Source: Comamonas antarctica (GTDB lineage: Bacteria > Pseudomonadota > Gammaproteobacteria > Burkholderiales > Burkholderiaceae_C). From it: a stretch of DNA of 64,000 nt. The position numbers and the translations under genes are program-made. The notes under the pieces are model-generated. The model ran no database searches, was not told the origin of the DNA, and saw only the letters and a program-made list of their open reading frames with translations. This document shows positions 10,000-19,146 of this stretch, piece after piece. Every line of letters begins with the position of its first letter. The first letter of the stretch is position 1. Location of the stretch: positions 578,988 through 642,987 of the forward strand of contig NZ_CP054841.1 in assembly GCF_013363755.1 (NCBI RefSeq), written 5' to 3'.

Positions 10000-12900
10000 A
10001 TGAGCGACCCAGCCACCGAACGCATTTTTCAAGACGACATCATTCGCCAGTTGCTTGCCAATAGCTGGTTGCTCGGCTCGCCGGAAAAGTACAACCGCGA
10101 ACTGGCCCTGTACCCCGAGGATGCGCTGGGCTTTGTGCAAGAGACGCAAGATGCACAGTGGCAAAGGTTTTGCGCCAACCACCCCAAAGATGCGGAGCAG
10201 AAGTTTTTGCAACTGATTGCCACGCAACTGGGCAAGGCCGACCCCAACGCCACGCACAAAGACAGCCGCACCTTTGGCACGCTGGGGGTGCTGCGCCACG
10301 AGTTGCGTGACCGCAATGCGCGCTTGTCGCTGTGCCAGTTCAAGCCCGAGCACGACTTGAACCCGGACACGCTGGCCCGCTACGCCAAAAATCGCCTGCG
10401 CGTGGTGCCCGAGCTAGTGTACAGCCCGTGGTGTACCGATGCCTGTTTCGCGGCGACCGGTACAAAGGCCAAGGCGTGGCGCATTGACCTGGCGCTGTTC
10501 GTCAACGGCGTGCCGGTGGCCACGCTGGAGCTAAAGAGCGAGTTCAAGCAGGCGGTGGACCGCGCTGTGCGGCAGTACAAAACCACGCGCCTGCCTGTGG
10601 ACCCCGTGGCGCGAAAGCCGGAGCCGCTGCTGACTTTTAAACGCGGCGCGCTGGTGCACTTTGCGGTGAGCCAGTACGAGGTGCACATGGCCACCAAGCT
10701 GGAGGGGGAGAGCACGTACTTTCTGCCCTTTAACAAAGGCACGGCGGACGGCGGCGCGGGCAACGATGTGCCGCAGGATATTAGCCGCTACGCCACGGAT
10801 TACCTGTGGAACGAGGTGCTCCTGCCGGACAACCTGCTCAACATCCTGGCCCGCTTTGTGCACTTGCAAATTGAGGACAAGGAAGACTGGGAAGGCCGCA
10901 AGTACAAGAAGGAAAGCCTGATCTTCCCCCGCTACCACCAGTGGGACGTGGTCGGCAAGCTGCTGGCGGCGGCGCGCAGCGAGGGGCCGGGACAGAAGTA
11001 CCTGATTCAGCACAGCGCGGGATCGGGCAAGTCCAACTCCATTGCCTGGGTGGCGCATCAGCTCTCGGCGCTGTACAAGGCAGACGGCAAAAAGCAGTTT
11101 GACTCGGTGATTGTGGTGACCGACCGCACGGTGCTCGATGCGCAGTTGCAAGACACCATCTACCAGTTTGAGCACACCGATGGCGTGGTGGGGCGCATCA
11201 ACAACAAAGAGGGCGATGGCTCCAAGTCTGAAAAGCTGGCGGCCGCTTTGGAAGCGGCCCAGCCCATCATCATCGTCACCATTCAGACCTTTCCGTTTGT
11301 GTTGAAGGCAATTGAAAACAGCGTGAGCCTGAAACAGCGCTGCTACGCCATCATTGCCGACGAGGCGCATTCGTCGCAAAGCGGCTCCACGGCGCGGCAG
11401 CTCAAAGAGGTGCTGATGAAGGAAGCCGGTGAAGCGGGAGATGAGGCTGCCGAACTGGATAGCGACGACTTCATTGCCGCCACGGTGGCGTCGCGCCGCG
11501 CATCGGGCAATCTGAGCTACTTTGCCTTTACCGCCACGCCCAAGGCCAAGACGCTGGAGCTGTTTGGCCGCGTGCCGCGCCCGGACGAGGTGCCTTCCGC
11601 CACCAACAAGCCAGCGGCGTTCCATGTGTACAGCATGCGGCAGGCGATTGAGGAGGGCTTCATCCTCGACGTGTTGAAGAACTACACCAACTACAAGGTG
11701 GCTTACAAGCTGGCCCTGAAGGTGCAGGACGCCGATGCAGAGGTGGAAAGCAAGCGCGCCAAGGTCAAGCTGAACCAATGGGTGCGCCTGCATGATCACA
11801 ACATTGCCCAGAAGGTGATGGTGATTGTGGAGCACTTTAAGGACAACGTGATGGGCTTGCTCGGCGGGCAGGCCAAGGCCATGGTGGTGACCAGCTCGCG
11901 CAAGGAGGCGGTGCGCTACAAGCAGTGTTTCGATAAGTACATATCGGAGAAGGACTACCAGAAGATTCACGCCATGGTGGCGTTTTCGGGTGAGGTGGAG
12001 TTCACCGACAAAGACCTGGCTGCGGCGGCCCAGATCGGCGAGAAGTTCACCGAGACGAATATGAACCCGAACCTCAAGGGCCGCGATATGCGCAAGGCTT
12101 TCGATTCGGACGACTACCAGGTGATGATCGTCGCCAACAAGTTTCAGACGGGATTTGATCAGCCCAAGCTGTGCGCTATGTATGTGGACAAGAAGCTGGT
12201 CGGGGTGGAGTGTGTGCAAACCTTGTCGCGCCTGAACCGCACCTACCCGAACAAGGCCGAGACGGGCACCTATGTGCTGGATTTCTTCAACGAACCGGAT
12301 GAGATTCTGGGGGCCTTTCAGCCCTACTTCCAGACGGCCGAGTTGTTGAATGTGTCCGACCCCAACCTGATCTTTGTGCTGCAAGACAAGCTGCGTGCGG
12401 GTGGCATTTTTACGCGGCAGGAAGTGGAGCAGTTCTGCGCGGCGTTTTATGTGAAGAACAAAAGCAACGCGGCGATTGCCAATATCTGCAAGCCGGCGGT
12501 GCAACGTTGGCAGCTGCGTTACAAATCGGCGATGGAGTCTTTCAAGATCGCCAAGGAGATGTTTGAGCGCACCCAGAAGACGGGCGATGCGGTGCTGATT
12601 GCGAACGCCGAGAAAAGCCTGAAGGAGTGCCAGAAGGAAAAAGACGCGCTGGAAATCTTCAAGAAAGACTTGGGCACGTTTGTGCGCTTTTACGAGTTCA
12701 TGTCGCAGATCGTGGATTACGACGACACCGACCTGGAAAAGCTGAGCCTGTACGCGCGCAACCTGCGGCCCATGTTGCGTGAAACTTTGCTTGACGAAGA
12801 CGACATCGACCTGGGCAACGTGGTGCTGAGCCACTACCGCGTGGCCAAGATACGCCAGCAGGATCTGGTGCTCAAAGAAAATAGCGCTGAGTTCAAGCTA

Positions 12901-13323
12901 GTGCCCGGTGAAGGCTTGGGCACGGCCAAACCAAACGACAAGACGGAAGAGCTTCTGTCGCAGATCATCAGCCGTCTCAATGAGGTGTTTGTGACCGACC
13001 AGCTCACCGACAAGGACATGGTGAACTACGCCTATACGATCCGCGACAAGGTGGGTGAAAACGTCAAGGTGATGAAGCAGATCGAGAACAATTCGCCCGA
13101 ACAGGCCATGCTGGGCGACTTCTCCAAGGCAATAGACGATGCCATCATGGACAGCAGTGAAGCCCACCAGAACCAGATGATGCAGTTGCTGGCCGATCCG
13201 AGCAAGGCAGCCAACTTTGCGCGAATAGTGTTTGATTTGCTGGTGCAGGGTAATCTCCCGATTTCCACCGTTACGAGAAGTAGAGCGGTTACGCGGGCAG
13301 GTCCAATTGCTGATTTGGGGTAG
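10000..13323 (+). CDS. hsdR: Type I restriction-modification system, restriction subunit HsdR, 3' end altered
   Basis: A 1107-residue motor and nuclease subunit. The PD-(D/E)xK nuclease core lies near residues 160-180 (IDLALFVNGVPVATLELKS), the helicase Walker A at about 340 (HSAGSGKSNS), the DEAH box near 453 (ADEAHSS), and helicase motif VI near 742 (QTLSRLNRTYP). The last roughly 25 codons do not look like HsdR. They run into sequence that, read on the other strand, resembles the end of an insertion-sequence transposase. The native C-terminus was therefore probably replaced, by few residues only; activity may survive. Confidence 0.95.
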   Translation: MSDPATERIFQDDIIRQLLANSWLLGSPEKYNRELALYPEDALGFVQETQDAQWQRFCANHPKDAEQKFLQLIATQLGKADPNATHKDSRTFGTLGVLRHELRDRNARLSLCQFKPEHDLNPDTLARYAKNRLRVVPELVYSPWCTDACFAATGTKAKAWRIDLALFVNGVPVATLELKSEFKQAVDRAVRQYKTTRLPVDPVARKPEPLLTFKRGALVHFAVSQYEVHMATKLEGESTYFLPFNKGTADGGAGNDVPQDISRYATDYLWNEVLLPDNLLNILARFVHLQIEDKEDWEGRKYKKESLIFPRYHQWDVVGKLLAAARSEGPGQKYLIQHSAGSGKSNSIAWVAHQLSALYKADGKKQFDSVIVVTDRTVLDAQLQDTIYQFEHTDGVVGRINNKEGDGSKSEKLAAALEAAQPIIIVTIQTFPFVLKAIENSVSLKQRCYAIIADEAHSSQSGSTARQLKEVLMKEAGEAGDEAAELDSDDFIAATVASRRASGNLSYFAFTATPKAKTLELFGRVPRPDEVPSATNKPAAFHVYSMRQAIEEGFILDVLKNYTNYKVAYKLALKVQDADAEVESKRAKVKLNQWVRLHDHNIAQKVMVIVEHFKDNVMGLLGGQAKAMVVTSSRKEAVRYKQCFDKYISEKDYQKIHAMVAFSGEVEFTDKDLAAAAQIGEKFTETNMNPNLKGRDMRKAFDSDDYQVMIVANKFQTGFDQPKLCAMYVDKKLVGVECVQTLSRLNRTYPNKAETGTYVLDFFNEPDEILGAFQPYFQTAELLNVSDPNLIFVLQDKLRAGGIFTRQEVEQFCAAFYVKNKSNAAIANICKPAVQRWQLRYKSAMESFKIAKEMFERTQKTGDAVLIANAEKSLKECQKEKDALEIFKKDLGTFVRFYEFMSQIVDYDDTDLEKLSLYARNLRPMLRETLLDEDDIDLGNVVLSHYRVAKIRQQDLVLKENSAEFKLVPGEGLGTAKPNDKTEELLSQIISRLNEVFVTDQLTDKDMVNYAYTIRDKVGENVKVMKQIENNSPEQAMLGDFSKAIDDAIMDSSEAHQNQMMQLLADPSKAANFARIVFDLLVQGNLPISTVTRSRAVTRAGPIADLG

Positions 13324-13354
13324 TGCCGCCCAAGGCTATGTGGCGGCAGTCGTG
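13289..13354 (-). pseudogene. Remnant of an IS transposase C-terminus
   Basis: Read on the minus strand this gives RHIALGGTTPNQQLDLPA followed by a stop. It matches the pattern RPHSALGGxTPxQ that ends many IS3-family (and related integrase-core) transposases. An upstream in-frame stop shows the rest is lost. It overlaps the last codons of hsdR, so an insertion and deletion event probably reshaped that gene's end. Confidence 0.45.
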
Positions 13355-14120
13355 ATGTGTTTTCACCTTGATCTAGCGCGCCCGCTGCATGGCACGACAT
13401 TGGTCACGCTGCCATCAGCCATACCTTGCAGTAGCGCCAAGCGGGTGCCCAGCAGTTCCAGGAGTCGCGCATCGGGCCGTCGTACTGCGCACGTTGGTAA
13501 ATCCGCTTGATCCCAAGCAGACTGGTGCTTACAAAAGCCACACTCAGTCCGGCTTTACTACTAGCAGCAAAATATCAAGCTAGCGACAAGTCCGTGTTAT
13601 CGACAATAGAGCACTTGGACACTGCAACCCAGCAATGAAGCTTGCTCCTGCCTTCCATCTGCATCAGTCACGCGGTAACGGGTTCAGCGGTCTGCTTCTG
13701 ATCACAGCAGTCGTTCGATGCGGATGTGCGACCGGCAGCTCTCAGCCTGAAGCAACCAGTGACGCCAAAGCGAGCTATGCGTCTATGGGCGATGTCAGTG
13801 GCGTAGCTCTGCTTACCGAAATATGCTCTGCAAAGGATAAGGGATTCAGGCATATCTCGAAAAGCGGTGCTCAGGCATATCAACTGACCATGCACCGATA
13901 TCAATAAGCCATCCAGCGGCTCCCGGCTGTTCGGAGTTTGCGACGCCTACAAAATTTTTGGTGAATCGCAATTCGACCTCCAGGCACCCGCAAAAGCCCA
14001 ACCACCCAATTTGACTCAGCGCTGTTGGCAACAAAGGACTGCGCAACAACGTCAACCTGAAGGTCAGTGACCTGCCAGAGCAGCCCCGAGTACCGGGCCG
14101 GACTTACCGGCCCGGCCCCC
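13324..14120. other. Intergenic region at right edge of the restriction-modification island
   Basis: About 800 bases, more AT-rich than the DNA to its right, without a gene I can support. It begins with the IS-transposase remnant. Two overlapping short frames around 13635-13907 (one per strand) have no recognisable motif, and no ribosome-binding site supports either. I read it as scarred DNA at the island's right junction. Confidence 0.55.
14093..14115 (-). terminator. GC-rich hairpin after the flavin monooxygenase gene
   Basis: Perfect 8-bp arms CCGGGCCG and CGGCCCGG around a 7-base loop lie just beyond the stop at 14121 on the minus strand. There is no clear T-run, so it could act as a Rho-independent stop only weakly, or stabilise the transcript end. 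Confidence 0.4.
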
Positions 14121-15599
14121 TCAGTTATCGGCCGCGCTCAAAGCCCGCACCCCAACGCCCCAAACGCGATCCGCATATTCACTCCCATCCATCTCATCCC
14201 CCTCCACCCTTTGCAGATGCCGGACCTGCCATTCCCGGTCCGCCAGGAACAGGTCGCGGCCGATGGCTGATACCAGCCGCGGCACGTTGTGGCGCAGGCT
14301 GCCGGTATCGCCGACCGGGCGGCCGTGGCTGGCCATGGCCGGGGCGCCCAGGCAGTGGATGTCGGCGAGCCAGGGCGCGCTGCCCGGATCGGCCTCGGTG
14401 AAGGCAAAGCCCGCATCGAGATAGGGATGGCGGCCCAGCTCCGCGTCCGGGTTGCCCCACTCGGGGCGGTAGTGCCGGGCCCAGGTTGCAATCTGCGGCG
14501 CGATGCGCGCCAGTTCGGGCCGCGCCGCGAGGTCGACGGCGTAGCCCGTGCCCAGCACCAGATGGTCGAACACAAAGCGGCCATCGGAGGCATCGAGCAC
14601 GATGTGCTCGCCCTGCTCGCGCAGTTCATGCCATTCGCTGCCCAGATGCAGGTGGAAGTTGTCGAACGCCGCGGCGCGCTGCACGGCGTGGCGCGGCGGG
14701 GCGCCGCCGCTTGCGCGGTAGGCGCGCATCAGTTGCCAGCGGTCGGCGTCGGGCAGGGTGTGAAAGAACTCGAAGGCGCCGACATGCGAGAAAGCCTTCA
14801 TGCGGCTGCCGCGCGCGATATCGGCGCGGCGCGCAAACAGATGCACTTCGGCTGCGCCCTGCTCCAGCGCCGTGGCCGCCGCGTCAAAGGCCGAGGCACC
14901 CGCGCCCAGCACCGCCACGCGCTGGCCGGCCAGATCGGGCAGCGGCGCATGGGTATGCGAGTAGCGCGTGGGCGCCAGGGCCTCGCGCACCTGCGGCGGA
15001 ATGCGCGGCACGCCGCAGCCGTCGACGCCTGTCGACAGCACCAGCTTGCGCGTGACTTCGGTGGCGATGCGGCCATCGGGCAGGCGCAGCGTCAGCTGCA
15101 GGCCCCGGCCCGGCAGCGCTTCGATATCCAGCAGCCGCGTCTCGTTGCGGATGGCGCTGCCCGTGGCCGCGCGGTACCAGCGCAGATAGTCGGCCCAGGC
15201 CAGGCGCGGAATGCGTTCCAGCGCGGCATAGGCCGCCGCGCCCTGCGTGGCTGAATACCAGGCCTCGAAACTCAGCGCGCCAATGCCGGACTCGGGACCG
15301 GTCAAGGCCTTGGCGGTGCGCAGCGTAGGCATGCGCGCCACCGTGGACCACACGCCTTCGCGGCCGGCTGCGTTCTGGTCGATGGTGGCGATGCGGCCAA
15401 TGCCCGCGCGCCGCAGCGCAAGCCCCATCGCCATGCCGCTTTGGCCGCCGCCGACGATGAACACATCGTGGTCGGTGCCCGCGCGCGGCGGCACCCAGTC
15501 GGCGGGCGCGTCGCGCAGCAGTTGCATGTCGCGGCGTACCGCCGCAGCCAGGGCCTGCTCCGCGGTCGTGAAGCTACTGTTGGACATGGTGTCAGCCAC
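14121..15599 (-). CDS. FAD-dependent NAD(P)-binding monooxygenase / oxidoreductase
   Basis: A 492-residue flavoprotein. The FAD-binding GGGQSGMAMG (about residues 50-59) sits near the N-terminus. A second Rossmann motif for NADPH (AVLGAGASAFDAA) lies near residue 220, and LVLGTGYAVDL near residue 358 matches the ATG-type motif of class B flavoproteins. The organisation resembles flavin-containing and Baeyer-Villiger-like monooxygenases, but the substrate is unknown. The GTG start at 15599 overlaps the stop of the upstream Bug-protein gene by 8 bases; an ATG follows at 15587. The overlap implies one operon with that binding protein. Confidence 0.88.
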   Translation of the reverse strand: MADTMSNSSFTTAEQALAAAVRRDMQLLRDAPADWVPPRAGTDHDVFIVGGGQSGMAMGLALRRAGIGRIATIDQNAAGREGVWSTVARMPTLRTAKALTGPESGIGALSFEAWYSATQGAAAYAALERIPRLAWADYLRWYRAATGSAIRNETRLLDIEALPGRGLQLTLRLPDGRIATEVTRKLVLSTGVDGCGVPRIPPQVREALAPTRYSHTHAPLPDLAGQRVAVLGAGASAFDAAATALEQGAAEVHLFARRADIARGSRMKAFSHVGAFEFFHTLPDADRWQLMRAYRASGGAPPRHAVQRAAAFDNFHLHLGSEWHELREQGEHIVLDASDGRFVFDHLVLGTGYAVDLAARPELARIAPQIATWARHYRPEWGNPDAELGRHPYLDAGFAFTEADPGSAPWLADIHCLGAPAMASHGRPVGDTGSLRHNVPRLVSAIGRDLFLADREWQVRHLQRVEGDEMDGSEYADRVWGVGVRALSAADN

Positions 15600-16581
15600 G
15601 GATCTGCGCCGCCTGGATCACGCGGTTGTTCAATGCGATCTCGGCCTTGATCAGCTCGGTGATCTGCTGCTGCTGCAATGGCAGGATCTCCACGCCCAGC
15701 GCCTGCAGTTCCTTGACCACGGCGGGCTTGGCGGCGATCTCGGCATAGGCCTTGAGCAAGGCCTCGACGACCGGCTTGGGCGTGTTGCGCGGCACCGCCG
15801 CCAGGAAGAAGTTCGTCGCCTCCCACTTGGGCACGCCGGCCTCGTCGATGCTGGGCACGCCGGGCAGATCGGGCGCCGAGCGCGCGCCGCTGAAGGCCAG
15901 GCCGCGCAGGCGGCCGTCGCGCACATACTGGCCAGCCAGCGGGTCGAGCACCAGTTGCACATGGCCGGCCAGCGCGTCGCTCACGGCCAGCGCCGAGCCG
16001 CGGTAGGGCACATGCACGATGTCGATGCCAGTGCGCTGGCGCAGGTATTCGCCGGCAATATGGCCGCCCGTGCCGTTGCCCGCGGTGCCGTAGTTGATCT
16101 TGCCGGGGTTGGCGCGCGCATAGGCAATCAGCTCGGCCAGGCTGCGGATCGGCAGCGCCGGGTTGACCGCGAGCACGAAGCGCACATGGCCCAGGAACCC
16201 CACGGGAACCAGGTCATTGAGCGGGTCGTAGGGCGCGCCGATCACCTGCGGCGCCGAGGTCAGGTTGCCGCTTGAGGCATTGAGCAGCGTGTAGCCGTCG
16301 GGCACGACCTGCACCACGGCATTGGTGCCCAGCGTGCCGCCCGCGCCGCCGCGGTTGTCGATGACCACCGGCTGGCCCAGCAGCGCCGACAGTTCGCGCC
16401 CGGTGATGCGCGCCACCAGGTCGTTGGTGCCGCCCGGCGGATAGGGGCTGACCAGGTGCAGCGCGCGCTGCGGATAGCCGCTGCCGGCATTGGCGGCCTG
16501 CGCCAGTGGCGGCCATGCGGGAATGGACACAGTGCCGGCGCCGGCGAGCAGCAGGCGGCGGCGGGACAGGGAAGCAGTCAT
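15592..16581 (-). CDS. Bug/TctC-family tripartite tricarboxylate transporter substrate-binding protein
   Basis: A 329-residue periplasmic binding protein. A twin-arginine-like N-terminus (SRRRLLLAGAG) leads into a signal peptide ending near ALAQAAN. The mature part carries the family motifs YPPGGTNDLVARI, VVIDNRGGAGGTLG, GYTLL and NYGTAGNGTGGHIAGE. Such proteins bind organic acids. No tctA/tctB membrane genes lie nearby, as is usual for the many orphan Bug proteins of Burkholderiales. It is co-transcribed with the downstream flavin monooxygenase and divergent from an IclR regulator. Confidence 0.93.
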   Translation of the reverse strand: MTASLSRRRLLLAGAGTVSIPAWPPLAQAANAGSGYPQRALHLVSPYPPGGTNDLVARITGRELSALLGQPVVIDNRGGAGGTLGTNAVVQVVPDGYTLLNASSGNLTSAPQVIGAPYDPLNDLVPVGFLGHVRFVLAVNPALPIRSLAELIAYARANPGKINYGTAGNGTGGHIAGEYLRQRTGIDIVHVPYRGSALAVSDALAGHVQLVLDPLAGQYVRDGRLRGLAFSGARSAPDLPGVPSIDEAGVPKWEATNFFLAAVPRNTPKPVVEALLKAYAEIAAKPAVVKELQALGVEILPLQQQQITELIKAEIALNNRVIQAAQIRG

Positions 16582-16599
16582 TGCAGCTCGTGAAAAAGT

Positions 16600-16612
16600 G
16601 GAAGATACTTCC
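16600..16612. promoter_or_regulatory. Candidate IclR operator (inverted repeat)
   Basis: GGAAG and CTTCC arms around ATA lie in the 130-base divergent region between the Bug-protein gene and the iclR-type gene. Position and symmetry fit an autoregulatory operator; no experimental consensus is claimed. Confidence 0.35.
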
Positions 16613-16711
16613 CATTTTTCAAAGCGGCAGCGATTCGGGCAAGGTAGAAATCCGCATATATTCATGCGTCCTGCGTTGCGTCCCGGTTTTCCCGTCGCGC
16701 CGTGCTCACCG

Positions 16712-17518
16712 ATGCCTCCACGCTCCGATGCTTCCCCCTCCGTCCAGGATTCCAGCGCCCTCGCGCGCGGCTTGGCGATTCTCGACTGCCTGCTGCGGGC
16801 CGCACGGCCGCTGACGCTGGCCGAGATTGCCCAGGCCACGCAGCTGCCTTCGAGCACGGCGCACCGCCAGCTGCAGTTGCTGGAGCAATTGGGCCGCACC
16901 TACCGCGATGCCGCGGGCCGGCATTGCGCGGGCGCGGCAACGCTGGCGCCGCTGCCGCTGGACCATCCGCTGAACCTGCTGCGGCGCGACGCCACCGACG
17001 TGCTGCGCCAGTTGCAAAGCCAGTTCTCGGCAACCGCGGTGCTGACGGTGTTTCTCGGCCATCAGCGGCTGGTGATCGAAGCCATCACCGGCCAGCATGC
17101 GATTGCGCCCTATATCGGCACCCAGGCGCATGCGCCGTTGCACTGCTCGGTATCGGGCAAGCTGCTGCTGAGCACGCTCGATGCGGCGGCGCGCGCGCAG
17201 TTGCTGGGCCCTTCGCCCTACGCGGCACGCACGGCCGCCACGCTCACCAGCCGCAAGGCGCTGGAGGCGCAACTGGAGCGCATTGCTCGGGAGCGCTTGG
17301 CAGTGAATCTGGAAGAGAACGTCGAGGGCATCTGCGCCCAGGGCGTGCTGGTGTCCACCGCCGCCGGGCAGGCCATCGGCGCGCTGGCGCTCACCGGGGC
17401 CAGCGCGCTGTTCTCGCCGGAACTGCGGGCTGCGATGCTGCCGGTGCTGACGCGCAATGCCAATCTGCTCGGGGCGTCGCTGTCGGCGCATGCGGTGGCG
17501 CGGCTGCTGGCGGCGTGA
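16712..17518 (+). CDS. IclR-family transcriptional regulator
   Basis: A 268-residue regulator. The N-terminal winged helix-turn-helix (ALARGLAILDCLL, then LTLAEIAQATQLPSSTAHRQL) covers about residues 15-75. The effector-binding IclR domain includes HCSVSGKLLLSTLD and ends near residue 255. The ATG at 16712 is preferred; an in-frame ATG at 16664 would add 16 residues. It is divergent from the Bug-protein/monooxygenase operon, which it probably controls. Confidence 0.9.
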   Translation: MPPRSDASPSVQDSSALARGLAILDCLLRAARPLTLAEIAQATQLPSSTAHRQLQLLEQLGRTYRDAAGRHCAGAATLAPLPLDHPLNLLRRDATDVLRQLQSQFSATAVLTVFLGHQRLVIEAITGQHAIAPYIGTQAHAPLHCSVSGKLLLSTLDAAARAQLLGPSPYAARTAATLTSRKALEAQLERIARERLAVNLEENVEGICAQGVLVSTAAGQAIGALALTGASALFSPELRAAMLPVLTRNANLLGASLSAHAVARLLAA

Positions 17519-17558
17519 GGCGGGGTGGGATGGTCGGCGCACCGGTTGTAAGATCTGG

Positions 17559-17591
17559 CCGTTCATCCTTCGACGGGCTCAGGACGAACGG
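17559..17591. repeat. REP-like intergenic hairpin element
   Basis: Arms CCGTTCATCCT and AGGACGAACGG (one G-T wobble) enclose TTCGACGGGCTC. This short stem-loop, with its TTCGAC..GGCTCAGGACGAACGG core, recurs between genes in many GC-rich proteobacteria. Here it lies between the ends of two convergent genes, where it may stop transcription from both sides. Confidence 0.6.
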
Positions 17592-17621
17592 TGAGCTGCG
17601 GACGCAGGCACCTGCAGATTT

Positions 17622-18944
17622 TTAGCGGCTGAAACGCGATTTCGGCACTGCCAGGCCGAGGTTTTCCCGCAGCGTCTCGCCCGCATAGCCCTGGGGCAGA
17701 TAGCCGCGCCGGCGCAGCAGGGGCACGACCTGTTCGGCGAAATCGGCGAGTCCGCCCGGCATGAAGGGCGGGATGATGTTGAAGCCGTCGCCCGCGCCGG
17801 CCTCGTACAGGTCGATCAGCCCCTGCGCCACCTGCTCCGGCGTGCCTACCAGCTCGATATGGCCGCGCATGCCGCCGAAATAGCGCGCCGCCGCGGCCAC
17901 CGTCAGCGGCCCGCGCGCGCGCAGGCCGGCGAGGATACCCAGCACGCTGCGCTGGCCGTTGGCCGCGGGCTGGAGTTCGGGCAGCTCGTCTTCGAAGCGC
18001 AGATGCGACAGCTCAAGGCCCAGCTGGTTGCCCAGCACGAACCGGCCATGCTCCAGGTCGACGCCCTGATCCATCTGCCGCACCAGCGCGCGCGCCTCGG
18101 CCTCGGTGGCGCCCAGCACCGGAATCACGCCAGGCATCACGATCACCTCGCGCGGCGTGCGACCGAAATCCGGCAGCGCGGCGTGGAAGCTGCGGCGAAA
18201 CGCCACCGCGGCTGCAAGCGTCGACTGGCGCGTGAAGATCAGCTCGCCCACGCGCGCGCCGAGCTGCGTGCCCGGAATGGAGGAACCCGCCTGCACCAGC
18301 ACCGCCTGCCCCTGCGGGCTGCGCGGCACGGGAATCGGCCCGCGCACCTGGTAGTGCCGGCCCTGGTGATGGAGCGCATGCACGCGCTGCGGGTCGACAA
18401 AGCGGCCGCCGGCCTTGTCGCGCACGAAGGCGTCATCGTCGAAGCTGTCCCACAGCCCGCGCACCACGTCGACGAACTCCTCGGCCAGCGCGTAGCGCTG
18501 CTCATGCGGCGGCAGCTGGTGGTGGTTGAAGTTCTCGGCCACGCCGGCCGAATACGAGGTCACCACGTTCCAGCCCGCGCGGCCGTTGCTCAGCTGGTCG
18601 AGCGAGCCGATCTGGCGCGCGACGATATACGGCGCGCTGTAGGTGGTCGACATGGTCGCCACCAGGCCGATGCCCGGTGTCGTGGCCGCAATCGCCGACA
18701 GCGTGGCCACGGGATCGAGCCGGCGCAGGCGCGAGCCGCTTTCTCCGAGCGAGGTATCGAGCGAATCGCCCAGGAAGAGCGCATCGAAGCCCGCGGCCTG
18801 GGCCATGGCCGCCGCCTGGCGGTGGGCTTCGAAGATGCTGGCATGGCTCACGGCCTGGGGCAGGCGCCAGCCGGCCGAGTGGAAGCCGTCGGTGAAATGG
18901 AAGTAGCCGAGTTTGAGAAAGTCCCTGCGCGTCTTGCCGGTCAT
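17622..18944 (-). CDS. NtaA/SnaA/DszA-type flavin-dependent monooxygenase (LLM class)
   Basis: A 440-residue bacterial-luciferase-fold monooxygenase. Family signatures include GWRLPQAVSHASIFEAHRQAA near the N-terminus, DPVATLSAIAATTPGIGL (about 75-92), NGRAGWNVVTS (about 119-129), FVDPQRVHALHHQGRHY and the phosphate-binding VLVQAGSS. Members use FMNH2 from a partner reductase to oxidise nitrilotriacetate, alkanesulfonates or dibenzothiophene sulfone; the substrate here is not predictable. No flavin reductase is adjacent. Divergent from the recombinase gene. Confidence 0.92.
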   Translation of the reverse strand: MTGKTRRDFLKLGYFHFTDGFHSAGWRLPQAVSHASIFEAHRQAAAMAQAAGFDALFLGDSLDTSLGESGSRLRRLDPVATLSAIAATTPGIGLVATMSTTYSAPYIVARQIGSLDQLSNGRAGWNVVTSYSAGVAENFNHHQLPPHEQRYALAEEFVDVVRGLWDSFDDDAFVRDKAGGRFVDPQRVHALHHQGRHYQVRGPIPVPRSPQGQAVLVQAGSSIPGTQLGARVGELIFTRQSTLAAAVAFRRSFHAALPDFGRTPREVIVMPGVIPVLGATEAEARALVRQMDQGVDLEHGRFVLGNQLGLELSHLRFEDELPELQPAANGQRSVLGILAGLRARGPLTVAAAARYFGGMRGHIELVGTPEQVAQGLIDLYEAGAGDGFNIIPPFMPGGLADFAEQVVPLLRRRGYLPQGYAGETLRENLGLAVPKSRFSR

Positions 18945-19054
18945 ATGGTTCCGCCCGCTGCCCCTGCGGAAGGCAGCCTGAAAAAGTTCGCTTCAAAAAT
19001 GGAAAGCTTGTTCCGAATTTGACCGCGATCCGGCGTATCCGTTGGCGCGTTTTT

Positions 19055-19070
19055 CGCATATCGATATGCG
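19055..19070. promoter_or_regulatory. Perfect 16-bp palindrome upstream of the recombinase
   Basis: CGCATATCGATATGCG is a perfect palindrome in the 200-base divergent region, 77 bases before the recombinase start. It looks like an operator for a dimeric regulator; the binding protein is unknown. Confidence 0.4.
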
Positions 19071-19146
19071 GGGTTGATGCCGCGCCGGGCGCGCGCGGCG
19101 GCGCGCAAATATATGATGCGGGCATCCGTTTCCCCCCGACATCCGC

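Noticed and set aside
13635..13907. A 90-codon plus-strand frame and an overlapping minus-strand frame
   Set aside because: No ribosome-binding site, no recognisable motif, and both strands are open in the same degraded region.
17621..17633. A further KorB-like site, TTTAGCGGCTGAA
   Set aside because: One arm mismatch, and it overlaps the Ser-Arg-stop codons of the LLM monooxygenase, so chance is a fair explanation; not counted as an operator.
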